Below are positions 52,270 to 61,280 of a stretch of 64,000 nucleotides of DNA, piece after piece. Source of the DNA: M3007 sp031425035 (lineage in GTDB: Bacteria > Bacteroidota > Bacteroidia > Chitinophagales > Saprospiraceae); NCBI GenBank assembly GCA_031425035.1, contig JANPIN010000111.1:19161-83160 (forward strand), given 5' to 3'. A program made the translations under genes and the position numbers. The notes beneath the pieces were generated by a model, which saw nothing but the letters and a program-made list of their open reading frames with translations, was not told where the DNA came from and did not search any database. The stretch's first letter is position 1; every line of letters starts with the position of its first letter.

Positions 52270-53922
52270 TTAACGTATGAGTTCCCGGGCCGTCTCTACG
52301 GCGGCTTCACTGGGCGGGTTGCCACTGAGCATGACCGCAATGCTGCGCACCCGTTCATCGGGACTGAGCAGCCGGATATTGGTCACCGTGCGGTTGTCGT
52401 CCACTTTTTTATAAACGAAATAGTGCTTGTCGGCGCGGGCTGCAATCTGCGGGGTATGGGTAATACTGACTACCTGGTGTCGCTCACTTAATTCCTTGAG
52501 TATCAAGCCCATTTTAAGCGAAACATCGCCGCTGATACCGGAATCAATTTCGTCGAAAATAAGGGTTGGCAGCGGAATGGCATCGGCGACAAGGCTCTTG
52601 GTACACAAGGTCAGGCGGGAAAGTTCACCACCGGAAGCAACGTCTTTGATCGGCAAATAGCGGCTGCCGACGTTGGAGGCGAAGAGGAATTGTACATCGT
52701 CCATGCCGGTTGGTGTAAGCGCGGCGGTCTCCCGGATATCTACTTTCAAGCGGGCGTGCGGCATGGATAGTTGCGATAGCATGGTATGCACCCGCGACTC
52801 GAAATCAGCCGGAATAGCGGTACGTCTTTCGCGTAAGGTACCGGCGATGGCGCGCAGGTGCTTTTCCTGGGTCACCAGACTGCTTTCCAGCCGGAGGATT
52901 TCGCCACCGAGGTCGGTAAAGCCGGTGAGTTGCTGTTCCAGGCTATCCTGCAAGGCCAACAGGTCGGCCACGTCATTAAAGCCGTGTTTTTTCTGGAGTT
53001 TATAAATGGTATTGAGTCGTTCCTGTACTTCGGCAATGCGCTGCGGGTCATTTTCCGTCAGTTCGCTGATCCGCTCACAATCATTGGCTATATCCTGTAA
53101 GTCAATGACTGCCGCATCCAGGCGGTCGCTTAAGGCGGACAGGGTAGGGGATATTTTACGGGTAGCGCCCATACTCCGCGCAATTTCCTGTAACTGACTG
53201 ATGAGGTTTAATTCATTTTCCTGCAAATACCCGTAGGCCTGACCATATACCCGTTTAATATCCTCCGCACTGCTCAACTGTTGCAGGGCGGTTTCCAGCA
53301 GGATTTGTTCGCCGTCCACAAGTTCCGCTTTTTGTAACTCGTCGAGTTGAAAACGCAGGAAATCCATTTCCTTGGCGCCGCTGCTGCTGCGTTCGATCAT
53401 TTCTGCCAGGCGCCGGCGGTCGGCCGCAAATTGGCGGTAGTTCTGCTGGTAGTCTTTGAGGATCAAGGTATTATCGGCCAGTGCATCGATCATACGCAAC
53501 TGGAAATTCACATTGTGGATGTCCAGCACGTCAAATTGCTGGTGAATATCCACCAACGCTTCCGTAATGCGTTGCAGCACCTGGTTATTAACGGGGGTGT
53601 CATTAACAAAGGCCCGGCTTTTACCCGCCGGGGAAAGTTCGCGGCGAATGACCACCTCCGTATCATAATCGAGCTCCTGGTCGCCGAAAAACTCCTGTAA
53701 ATCATAGGCGCCTACCTCAAAAAAGGCCTCGACAATGCACTTCTCGCGGTCGTTATAAAACACTTTCGTATCGGCACGTTCACCCATGACCAGGCCAAGG
53801 GCGCCGAGCAGGATGGATTTGCCCGCTCCTGTTTCGCCGGTAATGATGGTGAGCCGCTCAGAGAAATCGATCTCAAGTTCGTCAATCAGCGCGTAGTTGC
53901 GAATATGGAGGCGTTTGAGCAT
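52270..53922 (-). CDS. recN: DNA repair protein RecN
   Basis: 550 residues. An SMC-like ATPase: Walker A ITGETGAGKSILLGALG at the N-terminus, a long coiled-coil interior, then the C-terminal LPTLIFDEIDSGISGDVSLK Walker B and QVVSITHTPQIAARADKHY. It works with RecA in double-strand break repair. The gene is flanked at both ends by repeat arrays: heptads begin 6 bases upstream of its ATG and octads touch its stop codon. Confidence 0.95.
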   Translation of the reverse strand: MLKRLHIRNYALIDELEIDFSERLTIITGETGAGKSILLGALGLVMGERADTKVFYNDREKCIVEAFFEVGAYDLQEFFGDQELDYDTEVVIRRELSPAGKSRAFVNDTPVNNQVLQRITEALVDIHQQFDVLDIHNVNFQLRMIDALADNTLILKDYQQNYRQFAADRRRLAEMIERSSSGAKEMDFLRFQLDELQKAELVDGEQILLETALQQLSSAEDIKRVYGQAYGYLQENELNLISQLQEIARSMGATRKISPTLSALSDRLDAAVIDLQDIANDCERISELTENDPQRIAEVQERLNTIYKLQKKHGFNDVADLLALQDSLEQQLTGFTDLGGEILRLESSLVTQEKHLRAIAGTLRERRTAIPADFESRVHTMLSQLSMPHARLKVDIRETAALTPTGMDDVQFLFASNVGSRYLPIKDVASGGELSRLTLCTKSLVADAIPLPTLIFDEIDSGISGDVSLKMGLILKELSERHQVVSITHTPQIAARADKHYFVYKKVDDNRTVTNIRLLSPDERVRSIAVMLSGNPPSEAAVETARELIR

Positions 53923-53928
53923 TGGGAG

Positions 53929-53998
53929 GGGTTAGGAGGTAGGTGACAGGAGTTAGGGGGCCGGGGACAGGGGTTAGAAGGCAGGAGGCAGGTGACAG
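53929..53998 (-). repeat. heptad array abutting recN start
   Basis: Ten 7-base units on the plus strand, including GGGTTAG (twice), GTGACAG (twice), GAGTTAG, GGGACAG and GAGGCAG. It begins 6 bases upstream of the recN ATG. Confidence 0.8.
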
Positions 53999-54211
53999 GC
54001 TTGGAGTGATGGGTGTTTATAAGTAAAGGTGCAAAAATAACCAAACAACGGTTTCTAACTAAAATTTTTTGTTTGAAAATACAGCGTGAACCGAAATGGC
54101 CCGAACAGTGCCCCGGTGAAGGGCATCACAGTACATCAAAAATCAACATTCATGAAATCGTCAATCATCAATAATTCCCGTAATCAATAAATCAAACATC
54201 CCATTCTTATG
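53999..54211. other. non-coding spacer between inverted heptad arrays
   Basis: This is the inner part of the 375-base gap between recN and the Xer recombinase. It holds no open frame of note; I see an AT-rich middle and scattered CATCA/AATCAATAA units but no promoter or RNA gene that I can support. Confidence 0.4.
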
Positions 54212-54309
54212 CCTGTCCCCCATAACCCATAACTCCTGTCTCCTGTCACCTGTCCCCTAACTCCTGTCTCCTGTCCCCTGCCTCCTCCTAACCCCTGTCA
54301 CCTATCCCC
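54212..54309 (-). repeat. heptad array running into the end of the Xer gene
   Basis: About fourteen 7-base units on the plus strand (CCCATAA twice, CTCCTGT four times, CACCTGT, CCCCTAA, CCCCTGC and others). They are complementary in type to the array at 53929-53998, so the two form inverted arms. The array crosses the Xer stop codon (54298-54300) and encodes the end of its acidic tail. Confidence 0.7.
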
Positions 54310-55209
54310 TTCCTCCTCCTCCTCTCCCTTCGGATGCGCCTGCTCATACACCTCTATCAAGCGGCTAATGCTGTTATGGGTATAGACCTGGGTAGCGGCG
54401 AGGTTGCTATGGCCCAGCAGTTCTTTGATGGCGTTCAGATCGGCGCCATGATTGGAAAGGTGGGTAGCAAAAGAGTGGCGCAGCACGTGCGGACTACGCT
54501 GTTCCACGGTGGTAATAGCGCTCAGGTGTTTACGGACGATGGTGTAAATATTCTCCGGACTGATCTGCTGGCCTTTGCGATTGAGAAAAAGCCAGGGTTC
54601 GGTGCTGTCGGGAAATGCCTGGCGCCGCAGCTGGATAAATTGCTCCAGCAAATCGGATAAATAGGTGGCAAAAGGCAGCAGCCGCTCTTTATTTCCCTTA
54701 CCGCGTACCCGAAATACGGCCCGGCCAAGGTCCAGATCGCTGATTTTCAAACTGCTGGCTTCACTGCGTCGAATACCGGTAGCGTATAGCACTTCCAGCA
54801 GCAGGCGATGCAGCTGCCCCCAGTAACCCGCCGGAAAATCGATCTGGGCAAATAATGCCGCCATTTGATTTTCCTGTACATAAACCGGCAGCCGTTTGCC
54901 AACTTTAGGCGCCACTACTTTTTGCATGGGATCCTTATGCAGGTGGCCGCGTTTTTTCAAAAACCGGAAATAGGTTTTCAAACAGCTTAGGCGACGATGG
55001 ATGGTGCGCGGACTCTGGCCGGATTCCATCAGCTGGACGATCCAGGCCCGTACATGCAAATGCCTCACCTCGGAAGCCGAGGTAAGGCATTGGTGCTCAG
55101 TGACATGAGCAATAAACTGATGCAGGTCGCTGGAGTAAGCTGTAAGCGTGTTGGCCGCAAAACGGCGTTCAAGCGACAAATATCCTAGAAACGATGCTTC
55201 GTGAAACAC
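54298..55209 (-). CDS. XerC/XerD-type tyrosine recombinase
   Basis: 303 residues. The SAM-like N-domain (LSLERRFAANTLTAYSSDL) is followed by the catalytic domain with R147 (TGIRRSE), K171 (GKGNKER), H241 and R244 (HVLRHSFATH), H267 (LGHSNL) and the nucleophile Y276 (QVYTH). It probably resolves chromosome dimers at dif. The start appears to be GTG at 55209. The tail GEEEEEGDR is encoded by bases of the heptad array that follows. The gene rpsU is upstream on the same strand, a pairing common in Bacteroidota. Confidence 0.88.
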   Translation of the reverse strand: MFHEASFLGYLSLERRFAANTLTAYSSDLHQFIAHVTEHQCLTSASEVRHLHVRAWIVQLMESGQSPRTIHRRLSCLKTYFRFLKKRGHLHKDPMQKVVAPKVGKRLPVYVQENQMAALFAQIDFPAGYWGQLHRLLLEVLYATGIRRSEASSLKISDLDLGRAVFRVRGKGNKERLLPFATYLSDLLEQFIQLRRQAFPDSTEPWLFLNRKGQQISPENIYTIVRKHLSAITTVEQRSPHVLRHSFATHLSNHGADLNAIKELLGHSNLAATQVYTHNSISRLIEVYEQAHPKGEEEEEGDR

Positions 55210-55238
55210 GTTGGCTAAATAATTGAACGGTAAAATTG

Positions 55239-55288
55239 ATCAGGCAACTCAACGTCCTGATGATCACCTTTCGTTTAGCCGGGTGATC
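55239..55288. other. two small hairpins between rpsU and Xer gene
   Basis: ATCAGG (55239-55244) pairs with CCTGAT (55256-55261), and GATCACC (55262-55268) with GGTGATC (55282-55288). They lie directly after rpsU on the minus strand. No T run follows; they may be an attenuator or processing site. Confidence 0.35.
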
Positions 55289-55292
55289 CGGT

Positions 55293-55487
55293 TCAGTCGT
55301 TTTTGTTACCGTACATATCCTCTTTGTAAACGGCTTTGAGCACTTCTGTGCGACGTTTTACCGAGGGTTTGCTAAACGCTTTGCGGCGGCGCAGTTCTTT
55401 CAAAATACCGGCTTTTTCAAACTTGCGTTTGTACTTTTTGAGCACCTTGTCGATGACTTCGCCGTCCTTTACTTCAACGATGAGCAT
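55293..55487 (-). CDS. rpsU: 30S ribosomal protein S21
   Basis: 64 residues, a full-length bS21: MLIVEVKDGEVIDKVLKKYK, then the helical ELRRRKAFSKPSVKRR. It sits near the anti-Shine-Dalgarno end of 16S rRNA. An exact -7 element (TACCTTTG, minus strand, 55546-55539) lies about 50 bases upstream, so this mRNA has a normal leader. Confidence 0.95.
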   Translation of the reverse strand: MLIVEVKDGEVIDKVLKKYKRKFEKAGILKELRRRKAFSKPSVKRRTEVLKAVYKEDMYGNKND

Positions 55488-55647
55488 GTAATTCTTCTTT
55501 TTTAGTTGATTTTAATGACTTCCGAGCATTTCGGGCTGCAAAGGTAGAACTTACTAATGAGAATCTGAAAACACCGGCCTCGATTTTTAACCGTTTTCTT
55601 TTACAAGACTTTCGTTAGCCGCTTTTTACGCCGTTTCGCCTGTATTT

Positions 55648-56550
55648 TTAAAAATAAATTTCATTTGCCACCCGAAAGGTATTGGCATGCGCCTCGACAA
55701 TATCGACCAGGCGGGGCGAATAACCACCACCCATACATACCACCACGGGTAATTGCTGCCGATGGCAGAGATCCAGCACAAAACGGTCCCTTTCCCGGCA
55801 ACCGGCCCGGCTCAGTTCCAGACGACCCAGTTTATCGGTGGCCAGCACGTCCACACCGCTCAGATAAAAGACAAAGTCCGGCTGAAACGTATGGAACAGA
55901 CCGGGCAGGGTAGCGCGCAACAGGGCAAGATAAGCCTCGTCCTGCATACCGTCGGGCAGACCCAGGTCCAGGTTGGATTGCTCTTTGCGCAGCGGATAAT
56001 TGCGTTCCCCATGCATGGAAAAGGTGAATACCCGAGGTTCGTCCCGAAAAATCGCCGCCGTACCATTGCCCTGGTGTACATCCAGATCGACGATAAGAAT
56101 ACGCTGCGCCAGGCCGCGGTCCAGTAAATAATTGCTCGCTACCGCCTGATCGTTGAAACAGCAATAGCCCTCGCCGTGGTCGCGAAAAGCATGGTGCGTG
56201 CCGCCGGCTATATTCATCGCTACACCGTGATCAAAGGCAAAATGAGCGCACTGAATGGTCCCCTGAGCAATATGCCGGCCCCGCCAGACAAATTTTTCGT
56301 TGATCGGGAAACCAATAGCCCGCACTTCCTTGTCCGTCAGGCTCACGGTGTTCAATTTTTGCCAGTACTCCGCACTGTGGGTCAGCAAAGCCACTGCTTC
56401 GGACAGCGGATCGGGATGGAAAAAATTGGCTTCTGTCACCGAACCTTCGTAGAGCAATTGCTCGGCAATGAGCTCATATTTCGCCATTGGAAAGCGATGT
56501 TCAGCGGGCAATTCGTACCGGTAAATGGGCGAATAAGCGATCCTGAGCAT
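55648..56550 (-). CDS. histone deacetylase family hydrolase
   Basis: 300 residues with the arginase/deacetylase fold: GGTHHAFRDHGEGYCCFND carries the charge-relay His pair, and ILIVDLDVHQGNG the zinc-binding Asp and His; FVFYLSGVDVLATD and MGGGYSPRLVD follow. Bacterial members deacetylate small molecules such as acetylpolyamines or acetoin-related compounds. It starts 3 bases after the stop codon of the protease gene (56554), so the two are tightly linked, an unusual partnership. Confidence 0.88.
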   Translation of the reverse strand: MLRIAYSPIYRYELPAEHRFPMAKYELIAEQLLYEGSVTEANFFHPDPLSEAVALLTHSAEYWQKLNTVSLTDKEVRAIGFPINEKFVWRGRHIAQGTIQCAHFAFDHGVAMNIAGGTHHAFRDHGEGYCCFNDQAVASNYLLDRGLAQRILIVDLDVHQGNGTAAIFRDEPRVFTFSMHGERNYPLRKEQSNLDLGLPDGMQDEAYLALLRATLPGLFHTFQPDFVFYLSGVDVLATDKLGRLELSRAGCRERDRFVLDLCHRQQLPVVVCMGGGYSPRLVDIVEAHANTFRVANEIYF

Positions 56551-56553
56551 GTT

Positions 56554-59500
56554 TTACTGAACGACCACCGACAACGTTTCCACACCCGTATCCGTCTGAA
56601 TACTGAGCTGATACACTCCTTTGGCCAGGTGTAATTGCTCGAAAGGCACGATCGTCAGTCCGGCTTTTACCGCCAGGTCAACTGATTTCACCAATCGCCC
56701 CTGTGCATCCAGTAGTCTTACCTGTACGTCTGCCGCCATACGACTTTGTAATTCAACTTTAAAATCGCCCGCTGTCGGGTTGGGTAAAAGCCGTATACCG
56801 ATCTGATCCTGCAGGTCATTTACGCCCGTTGTGAAAACAAACGTCAGACTTTTTTCCACGCTTTTACATTGGTTAGTCGCCCTGAGTTTCACGGTATAAG
56901 TACCGGCTAAAGCATATGTATGGGTCGGATTAGCTTCCGTACTGGTCGTCCCATCACCAAAATCCCAGCTATAGCTCAAGGCATTGCTGCTGTTATTGAG
57001 AAAAGCTACCGTCAAATCGGACGCCGTGGTCGTGAAATCAGCTACCGGAAAAGCCAGAATGGTCAGCATTTGCACGGTGGTGTCCGATCCAAAATTGTTT
57101 TGGGCGATCAGCCGGACGGTTTTTATGCCTGCGGTGTTGTATTTCACTAAGAAAGGCCCTGCGCCGTTCGCGGTATTTGGTATAGCGCCGCTACCAAATG
57201 ACCAGGTATAGTTGGTATTGGGATTGACATTGACGGCCGCCAGATATACCGTGTCTATTCGGCAAATACTGTCGCTGGAAGTACTGAAAGTTGCATCAGC
57301 CGGCGTTACCGCATACTGGACAATACCAATATTGTCCAGATACATATTGTTGCCATAGTCATTGGTGGACGCAATACGTATGATGACCGACTGACCGGCA
57401 AATTGGTTGAGGGGAATAATTTCCGTGCGCCAGTCATCTTCGCTGGTAGGCGTATAAGACGACGTAACCGGATCGACCGTTGCCAGTTCCGGATCTGATT
57501 TCTGCCAGATCGTGACCGGCGGTGCATTCAGATTACATGTCTCGAATATTTCTACCGCCAGTTCCTCCGAGTAGGTTCCGTCATAGCCCGCGTGGGCGAA
57601 ATCGAAGGTAAGTGCGGGATCATTAAAACCGCTCAGGTTGACCGGAATCAGGTACACATAGTCCTGCTGCCCGCGGTCCTGGTAATTGAAATCGTTGAGA
57701 AATAAGGCCGTCGTGGGTAGCCCGTCGTTGCCGGTCACCTGCGGCGAAGTGGGCACCCAAGTCAACTGGTTGTCGGGATTAACGACCGTCCAGCCGGAGG
57801 GCGGGAAAGACGCGCCGTCAAAATTTTCAGTAAAGTAGGTCGTCGCTCCGGACACTGTTGCCTGAAAATTAAGCGCCAGGGTATCATTAAAGTACACGTG
57901 GTCAGCGGTATACTCCGACCACACCTGGAGGTTGATCGGTCCGTTTGTCGTGATGGGAATTGTCGTTGGAAAAGTAAATATTTTCAAAGCGCCCGGCGCG
58001 ACGGTGTCGAGCACGGCACTTACCGGCGGGTTATTATTCACCTGATAATAAAGCACGGCGCCGATCACCGGATTCAGGCCTTCATTATTCAGCCGTACGG
58101 TCACCTTTTGATTGACTGGTCCGCAGGCAAAAACGGCTGCTCCGTCCGGCTCGATGAATTCACGTACGCCAAGGTCATCTCCTTGCTGGCAATTTTTCAA
58201 TTCTCCCGGCCAGTTAATAGCCAGCGAACGACGTCCACCCAGCCCATTGGAATAATTCGTTCTGACCGCTACCCACTGCTCCTCGCCGGCATTCTGAATG
58301 GGCAATTGCAGGTAATTCGTATCTGAAATGCCCCGTATTTCCATATACTTCTCCCCCAGCAGATATACGCCGTACGAAAGCGTATCGTTCGCCGGAGTGG
58401 TCCAGCCTATAGTAATTGAATCCGGACACACCTTCGTCACCACCACGTTTTGCGGTATGCGGGCGATGGTCAGGGCATAGTCGGTCGTATCCCGGCTGCT
58501 GCCGCGAATGGCCATTACCTGCACCTGGCTACTGATGCTGTTGGGCACCGTCCAGTCAAAAAAACGTTTTGCAGGATCGGTTACGGTCGTAACGGGCAGC
58601 CAGGAGTTACCATTGTCGGTAGAATAACGAAGGGTGGTGTTACCAGAGTTCCCATAGGCATCCCAGTGCAGGCGTTGGCTTTCGCCGGGGACAAATCCTT
58701 CGCCGCCGGACGGGTAGGTGAGTTTTATTTCATCAGTCAGAAATTCCCAGACCAGCACATACTGTTGTGGGCCGAATGGAACTTCGGTGCCGGTAATTTT
58801 AATCGTATAAGTGCCTGCGGTTGGGTTGTCGAGCGCGACCTGCTCCACGTTGTTCAGGGAGTCACGTCCTTTCCCGGCCGGCAGATCAAGCGTAGCGGGG
58901 ATGGGCGTAGCATCCAGCAGCCAGGGCTGGCTAATTTCGCCGTTGGGCGCCGTTACCGTCAAATCGAGGTCGTTTAGCAGGGTTTTGGCCGCATTTTCCG
59001 CAGCTGACGGCTCCAGCCAATACACCATGATCTTCGCCAGTTTAGTGCCGGCCGGAATTTCCAGCACATGGGTATTGTTGCCCCCCTGGTCAGTGCTGCC
59101 GGTCAGCCAGCGTCCTTCTTCCAGGGAGCGCAGGGCCCGGTAGGCATTTATCTGGCCCCAGCCAAATTTAAAATCCGGGCCAACATTGCCGAGCTCATTG
59201 GCCGTATTCAATATAGTGGCTTTCAATAAGGCTGCCTCCGGCTGTGTTCCGGCATGCATTTCCTTATACGCCTGGGTGAGCTGGGCCAGACAGCCGGCGA
59301 TCCCCGGCGCTGCGCCGGAGGTGCCGCCAAACACCTGGTAGGTATTGAACGGGCTACATGAATTCTGGGCGGTACCGTTAGCGGAAATATCCGGTTTAAG
59401 GCGCCCGTCATGGGCCGGGCCGCGGCTGGAAGTAGCGTCGAGCGTACCGTCGGCCGTGAGGTTTGCCGTGGCAATAGCATTTTTGCCCATTTTATGCCCG

Positions 59501-60639
59501 CCTGTAATGTTGCCCCACTGCGCACCTGCGCCATAACCACAGTCGGACACCCCATTATTATTACCCGCAGAAAATACGTGCATCAGGGTAGGGTGACTAA
59601 ACAATTGTTCATCAATGGTTTGGGCAATAATTGTGTAACCGGCGTTACAACCATTGGAGTAGGAGGTGTTGGTGATGGTTACGTTATCGTCTACGTGCAG
59701 CGGCAGGGTCTCGTCCTGAAATTCCGCCGTGTAATCCACGGTAAACAGTTTGGCTCCGGCCGCCATGCCTTTTTTGGTGGGGTCCAGGTTGCCACTGCCG
59801 CAAATAATGCCACCGACGCCGTCCCCGTGCGTACCGGCATTTTCCGCACCGTCGGCACGATTGAATAAACGCCCCTGGAAGTCAATATGCGGTCCCAGTT
59901 TTCCATCATCGCGCACCAGTACGTTCACCCCCGAGCCATTATAGTGTTTGCCCCCGCTTTGATCCCCGTCGAGCAGGTTAGAGCGGTGCAGGCTACGCCC
60001 CTTAGTATCTTCCGGTTGGCCAGGTTCCGACTTTAGCTCCAGGTATTGAATAAATGGCAAAGCGGCCACAGCAGCCAGGTTGGTTTCTGGAAAACGAACT
60101 TGCAGGAAACCATTCTCCCGGCCTTCGAGCAGCACGTGCAGTCCATATTGGCGGCAAAGCGCAGCACCGCGGGCAATGGAAACATGCGGATATAGCTGCA
60201 GGTTTACGTCAATCTGATCGCCGTGTACTGCCCAGGCGCCATACGGTTTTTCCAGCAGGGAACGCGCTATTTTCCAGCGATCCGCTACCGGCACCACACT
60301 TCGCACGTGGATTTTATCCAGTAAGGAGAAATCAAACCCCTGCGGTAAACTCACGAGATATGCTCCAAAATTGATATAAGTAATGAACTGTACACCTGCG
60401 CTTTGTAGAGCAGCGCGTTCAGTAGTAGTGGGTATTTGCGTGCATTGAATGTAGCGCACAAAACGTCCTTCCACCAGTTCATCGGCCGAAATTGCCGGAT
60501 TTTGGCGCACTTCAGCATAGTTGGCGGGGAAATGCTCCGGTCCCCAGACAAAATGTACGGTATAAACTTGCTGGCTAAAAGCCGAAGAAGACAGCAGCGA
60601 GCAGACTGCAGCAAACAGAACCGGATAAAATTTATTCAT
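56554..60639 (-). CDS. subtilisin-like (S8) T9SS protease
   Basis: 1361 residues. Signal peptide MNKFYPVLFAAVCSLLSSSAFS. The S8 triad is D244 (VLVRDDGKLG), H271 (GTHGDGVGG) and S441 (FGGTSGAAPG), with N360 in SAGNNNG. Beta-rich domains follow, then a jelly-roll MAM/CUB-like region and a PKD domain with WDFGDGTTSTEANPTHTY near residue 1240. The last ~80 residues (LLPNPTAGDFKVEL and onward) are a T9SS type A sorting domain, so it is exported to the cell surface or medium. An exact -7 element (TACATTTG, minus strand, 60686-60679) lies 40 bases upstream. Confidence 0.92.
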   Translation of the reverse strand: MNKFYPVLFAAVCSLLSSSAFSQQVYTVHFVWGPEHFPANYAEVRQNPAISADELVEGRFVRYIQCTQIPTTTERAALQSAGVQFITYINFGAYLVSLPQGFDFSLLDKIHVRSVVPVADRWKIARSLLEKPYGAWAVHGDQIDVNLQLYPHVSIARGAALCRQYGLHVLLEGRENGFLQVRFPETNLAAVAALPFIQYLELKSEPGQPEDTKGRSLHRSNLLDGDQSGGKHYNGSGVNVLVRDDGKLGPHIDFQGRLFNRADGAENAGTHGDGVGGIICGSGNLDPTKKGMAAGAKLFTVDYTAEFQDETLPLHVDDNVTITNTSYSNGCNAGYTIIAQTIDEQLFSHPTLMHVFSAGNNNGVSDCGYGAGAQWGNITGGHKMGKNAIATANLTADGTLDATSSRGPAHDGRLKPDISANGTAQNSCSPFNTYQVFGGTSGAAPGIAGCLAQLTQAYKEMHAGTQPEAALLKATILNTANELGNVGPDFKFGWGQINAYRALRSLEEGRWLTGSTDQGGNNTHVLEIPAGTKLAKIMVYWLEPSAAENAAKTLLNDLDLTVTAPNGEISQPWLLDATPIPATLDLPAGKGRDSLNNVEQVALDNPTAGTYTIKITGTEVPFGPQQYVLVWEFLTDEIKLTYPSGGEGFVPGESQRLHWDAYGNSGNTTLRYSTDNGNSWLPVTTVTDPAKRFFDWTVPNSISSQVQVMAIRGSSRDTTDYALTIARIPQNVVVTKVCPDSITIGWTTPANDTLSYGVYLLGEKYMEIRGISDTNYLQLPIQNAGEEQWVAVRTNYSNGLGGRRSLAINWPGELKNCQQGDDLGVREFIEPDGAAVFACGPVNQKVTVRLNNEGLNPVIGAVLYYQVNNNPPVSAVLDTVAPGALKIFTFPTTIPITTNGPINLQVWSEYTADHVYFNDTLALNFQATVSGATTYFTENFDGASFPPSGWTVVNPDNQLTWVPTSPQVTGNDGLPTTALFLNDFNYQDRGQQDYVYLIPVNLSGFNDPALTFDFAHAGYDGTYSEELAVEIFETCNLNAPPVTIWQKSDPELATVDPVTSSYTPTSEDDWRTEIIPLNQFAGQSVIIRIASTNDYGNNMYLDNIGIVQYAVTPADATFSTSSDSICRIDTVYLAAVNVNPNTNYTWSFGSGAIPNTANGAGPFLVKYNTAGIKTVRLIAQNNFGSDTTVQMLTILAFPVADFTTTASDLTVAFLNNSSNALSYSWDFGDGTTSTEANPTHTYALAGTYTVKLRATNQCKSVEKSLTFVFTTGVNDLQDQIGIRLLPNPTAGDFKVELQSRMAADVQVRLLDAQGRLVKSVDLAVKAGLTIVPFEQLHLAKGVYQLSIQTDTGVETLSVVVQ

Positions 60640-60983
60640 GTAAAAGGCAGGTTATCGACGTGGATAGAATTACTTGCCCAAATGTAAAACAGCTTCCAGC
60701 AGATTATAAATTGATTTTTATCTTTTGTCTGAATATGCCATTCCAGCTGCCGATTTAATTTTTTGCCTAAATGAAAGGGGAGCGGCAAAAAATTAACATG
60801 GAACCTATTGACAGATTGGCTGAAGGGGTTATTTTTGTATTTGTTTAGACGGCGTTCACAGGATGTTTTAAAGGGTATTCTGTCGCATTGGCCAAATAAA
60901 CGGTAACCATTTTTTTTAACAATCCTTCTGAATATGCCTTCCATGGAACAACTGCAGAAGGACCAACCCACCTTACTTTTGCC

Positions 60984-61139
60984 ATGAAACATTGGGAAAA
61001 GACTAAAAAAGACCCTCGCCGCGTCGAGGAACCTATTCATCTTCAAACGGCACACGACCACAAAAAAAAGAAACTCAAGCCCGTAGAAAAGGTCAAATAC
61101 CGCCTGCGGGCAGTAGTCGAGGAGGAGGAGGAAGAATGA
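60984..61139 (+). CDS. small highly charged protein
   Basis: 51 residues, starting MKHWEKTKKDPRRVEEP and ending in a run of Glu. It is mostly charged (Lys/Glu) with no signal peptide. An exact -7 element TACTTTTG (60974-60981) lies 2 bases before the ATG and a good terminator follows, so it looks like a real single-gene unit with a leaderless mRNA. I do not recognise the family. Confidence 0.6.
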   Translation: MKHWEKTKKDPRRVEEPIHLQTAHDHKKKKLKPVEKVKYRLRAVVEEEEEE

Positions 61140-61169
61140 ACCTTTGAATTTGACCTTTGCTGCAATTTC

Positions 61170-61210
61170 GAGCCATTTCGCCAGGCAGGCGGAATGGCTC
61201 GTTTATTTTT
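61170..61210 (+). terminator. terminator after small charged protein
   Basis: GAGCCATTTCGCC pairs with GGCGGAATGGCTC (one wobble) around AGGCA, followed by GTTTATTTTT. Confidence 0.75.
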
Positions 61211-61237
61211 ATGCAACCGACCAACAACCAGGCAACT

Positions 61238-61277
61238 AAACCAACAAACCCTCAAACCCTCAAACCAACAAATTCCC
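61238..61277. repeat. octad array after pbpC
   Basis: 8-base units AAACCAAC, AAACCCTC, AAACCCTC, AAACCAAC, AAATTCCC, ending 3 bases from the pbpC stop codon (61281). The unit resembles the octads downstream of recN at 52230. Confidence 0.65.
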
Positions 61278-61280
61278 CCT

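Noticed and set aside
60636..61061. 141-residue minus-strand frame upstream of the protease
   Set aside because: No recognisable domain; the opposite strand holds a short gene with its own promoter and terminator.
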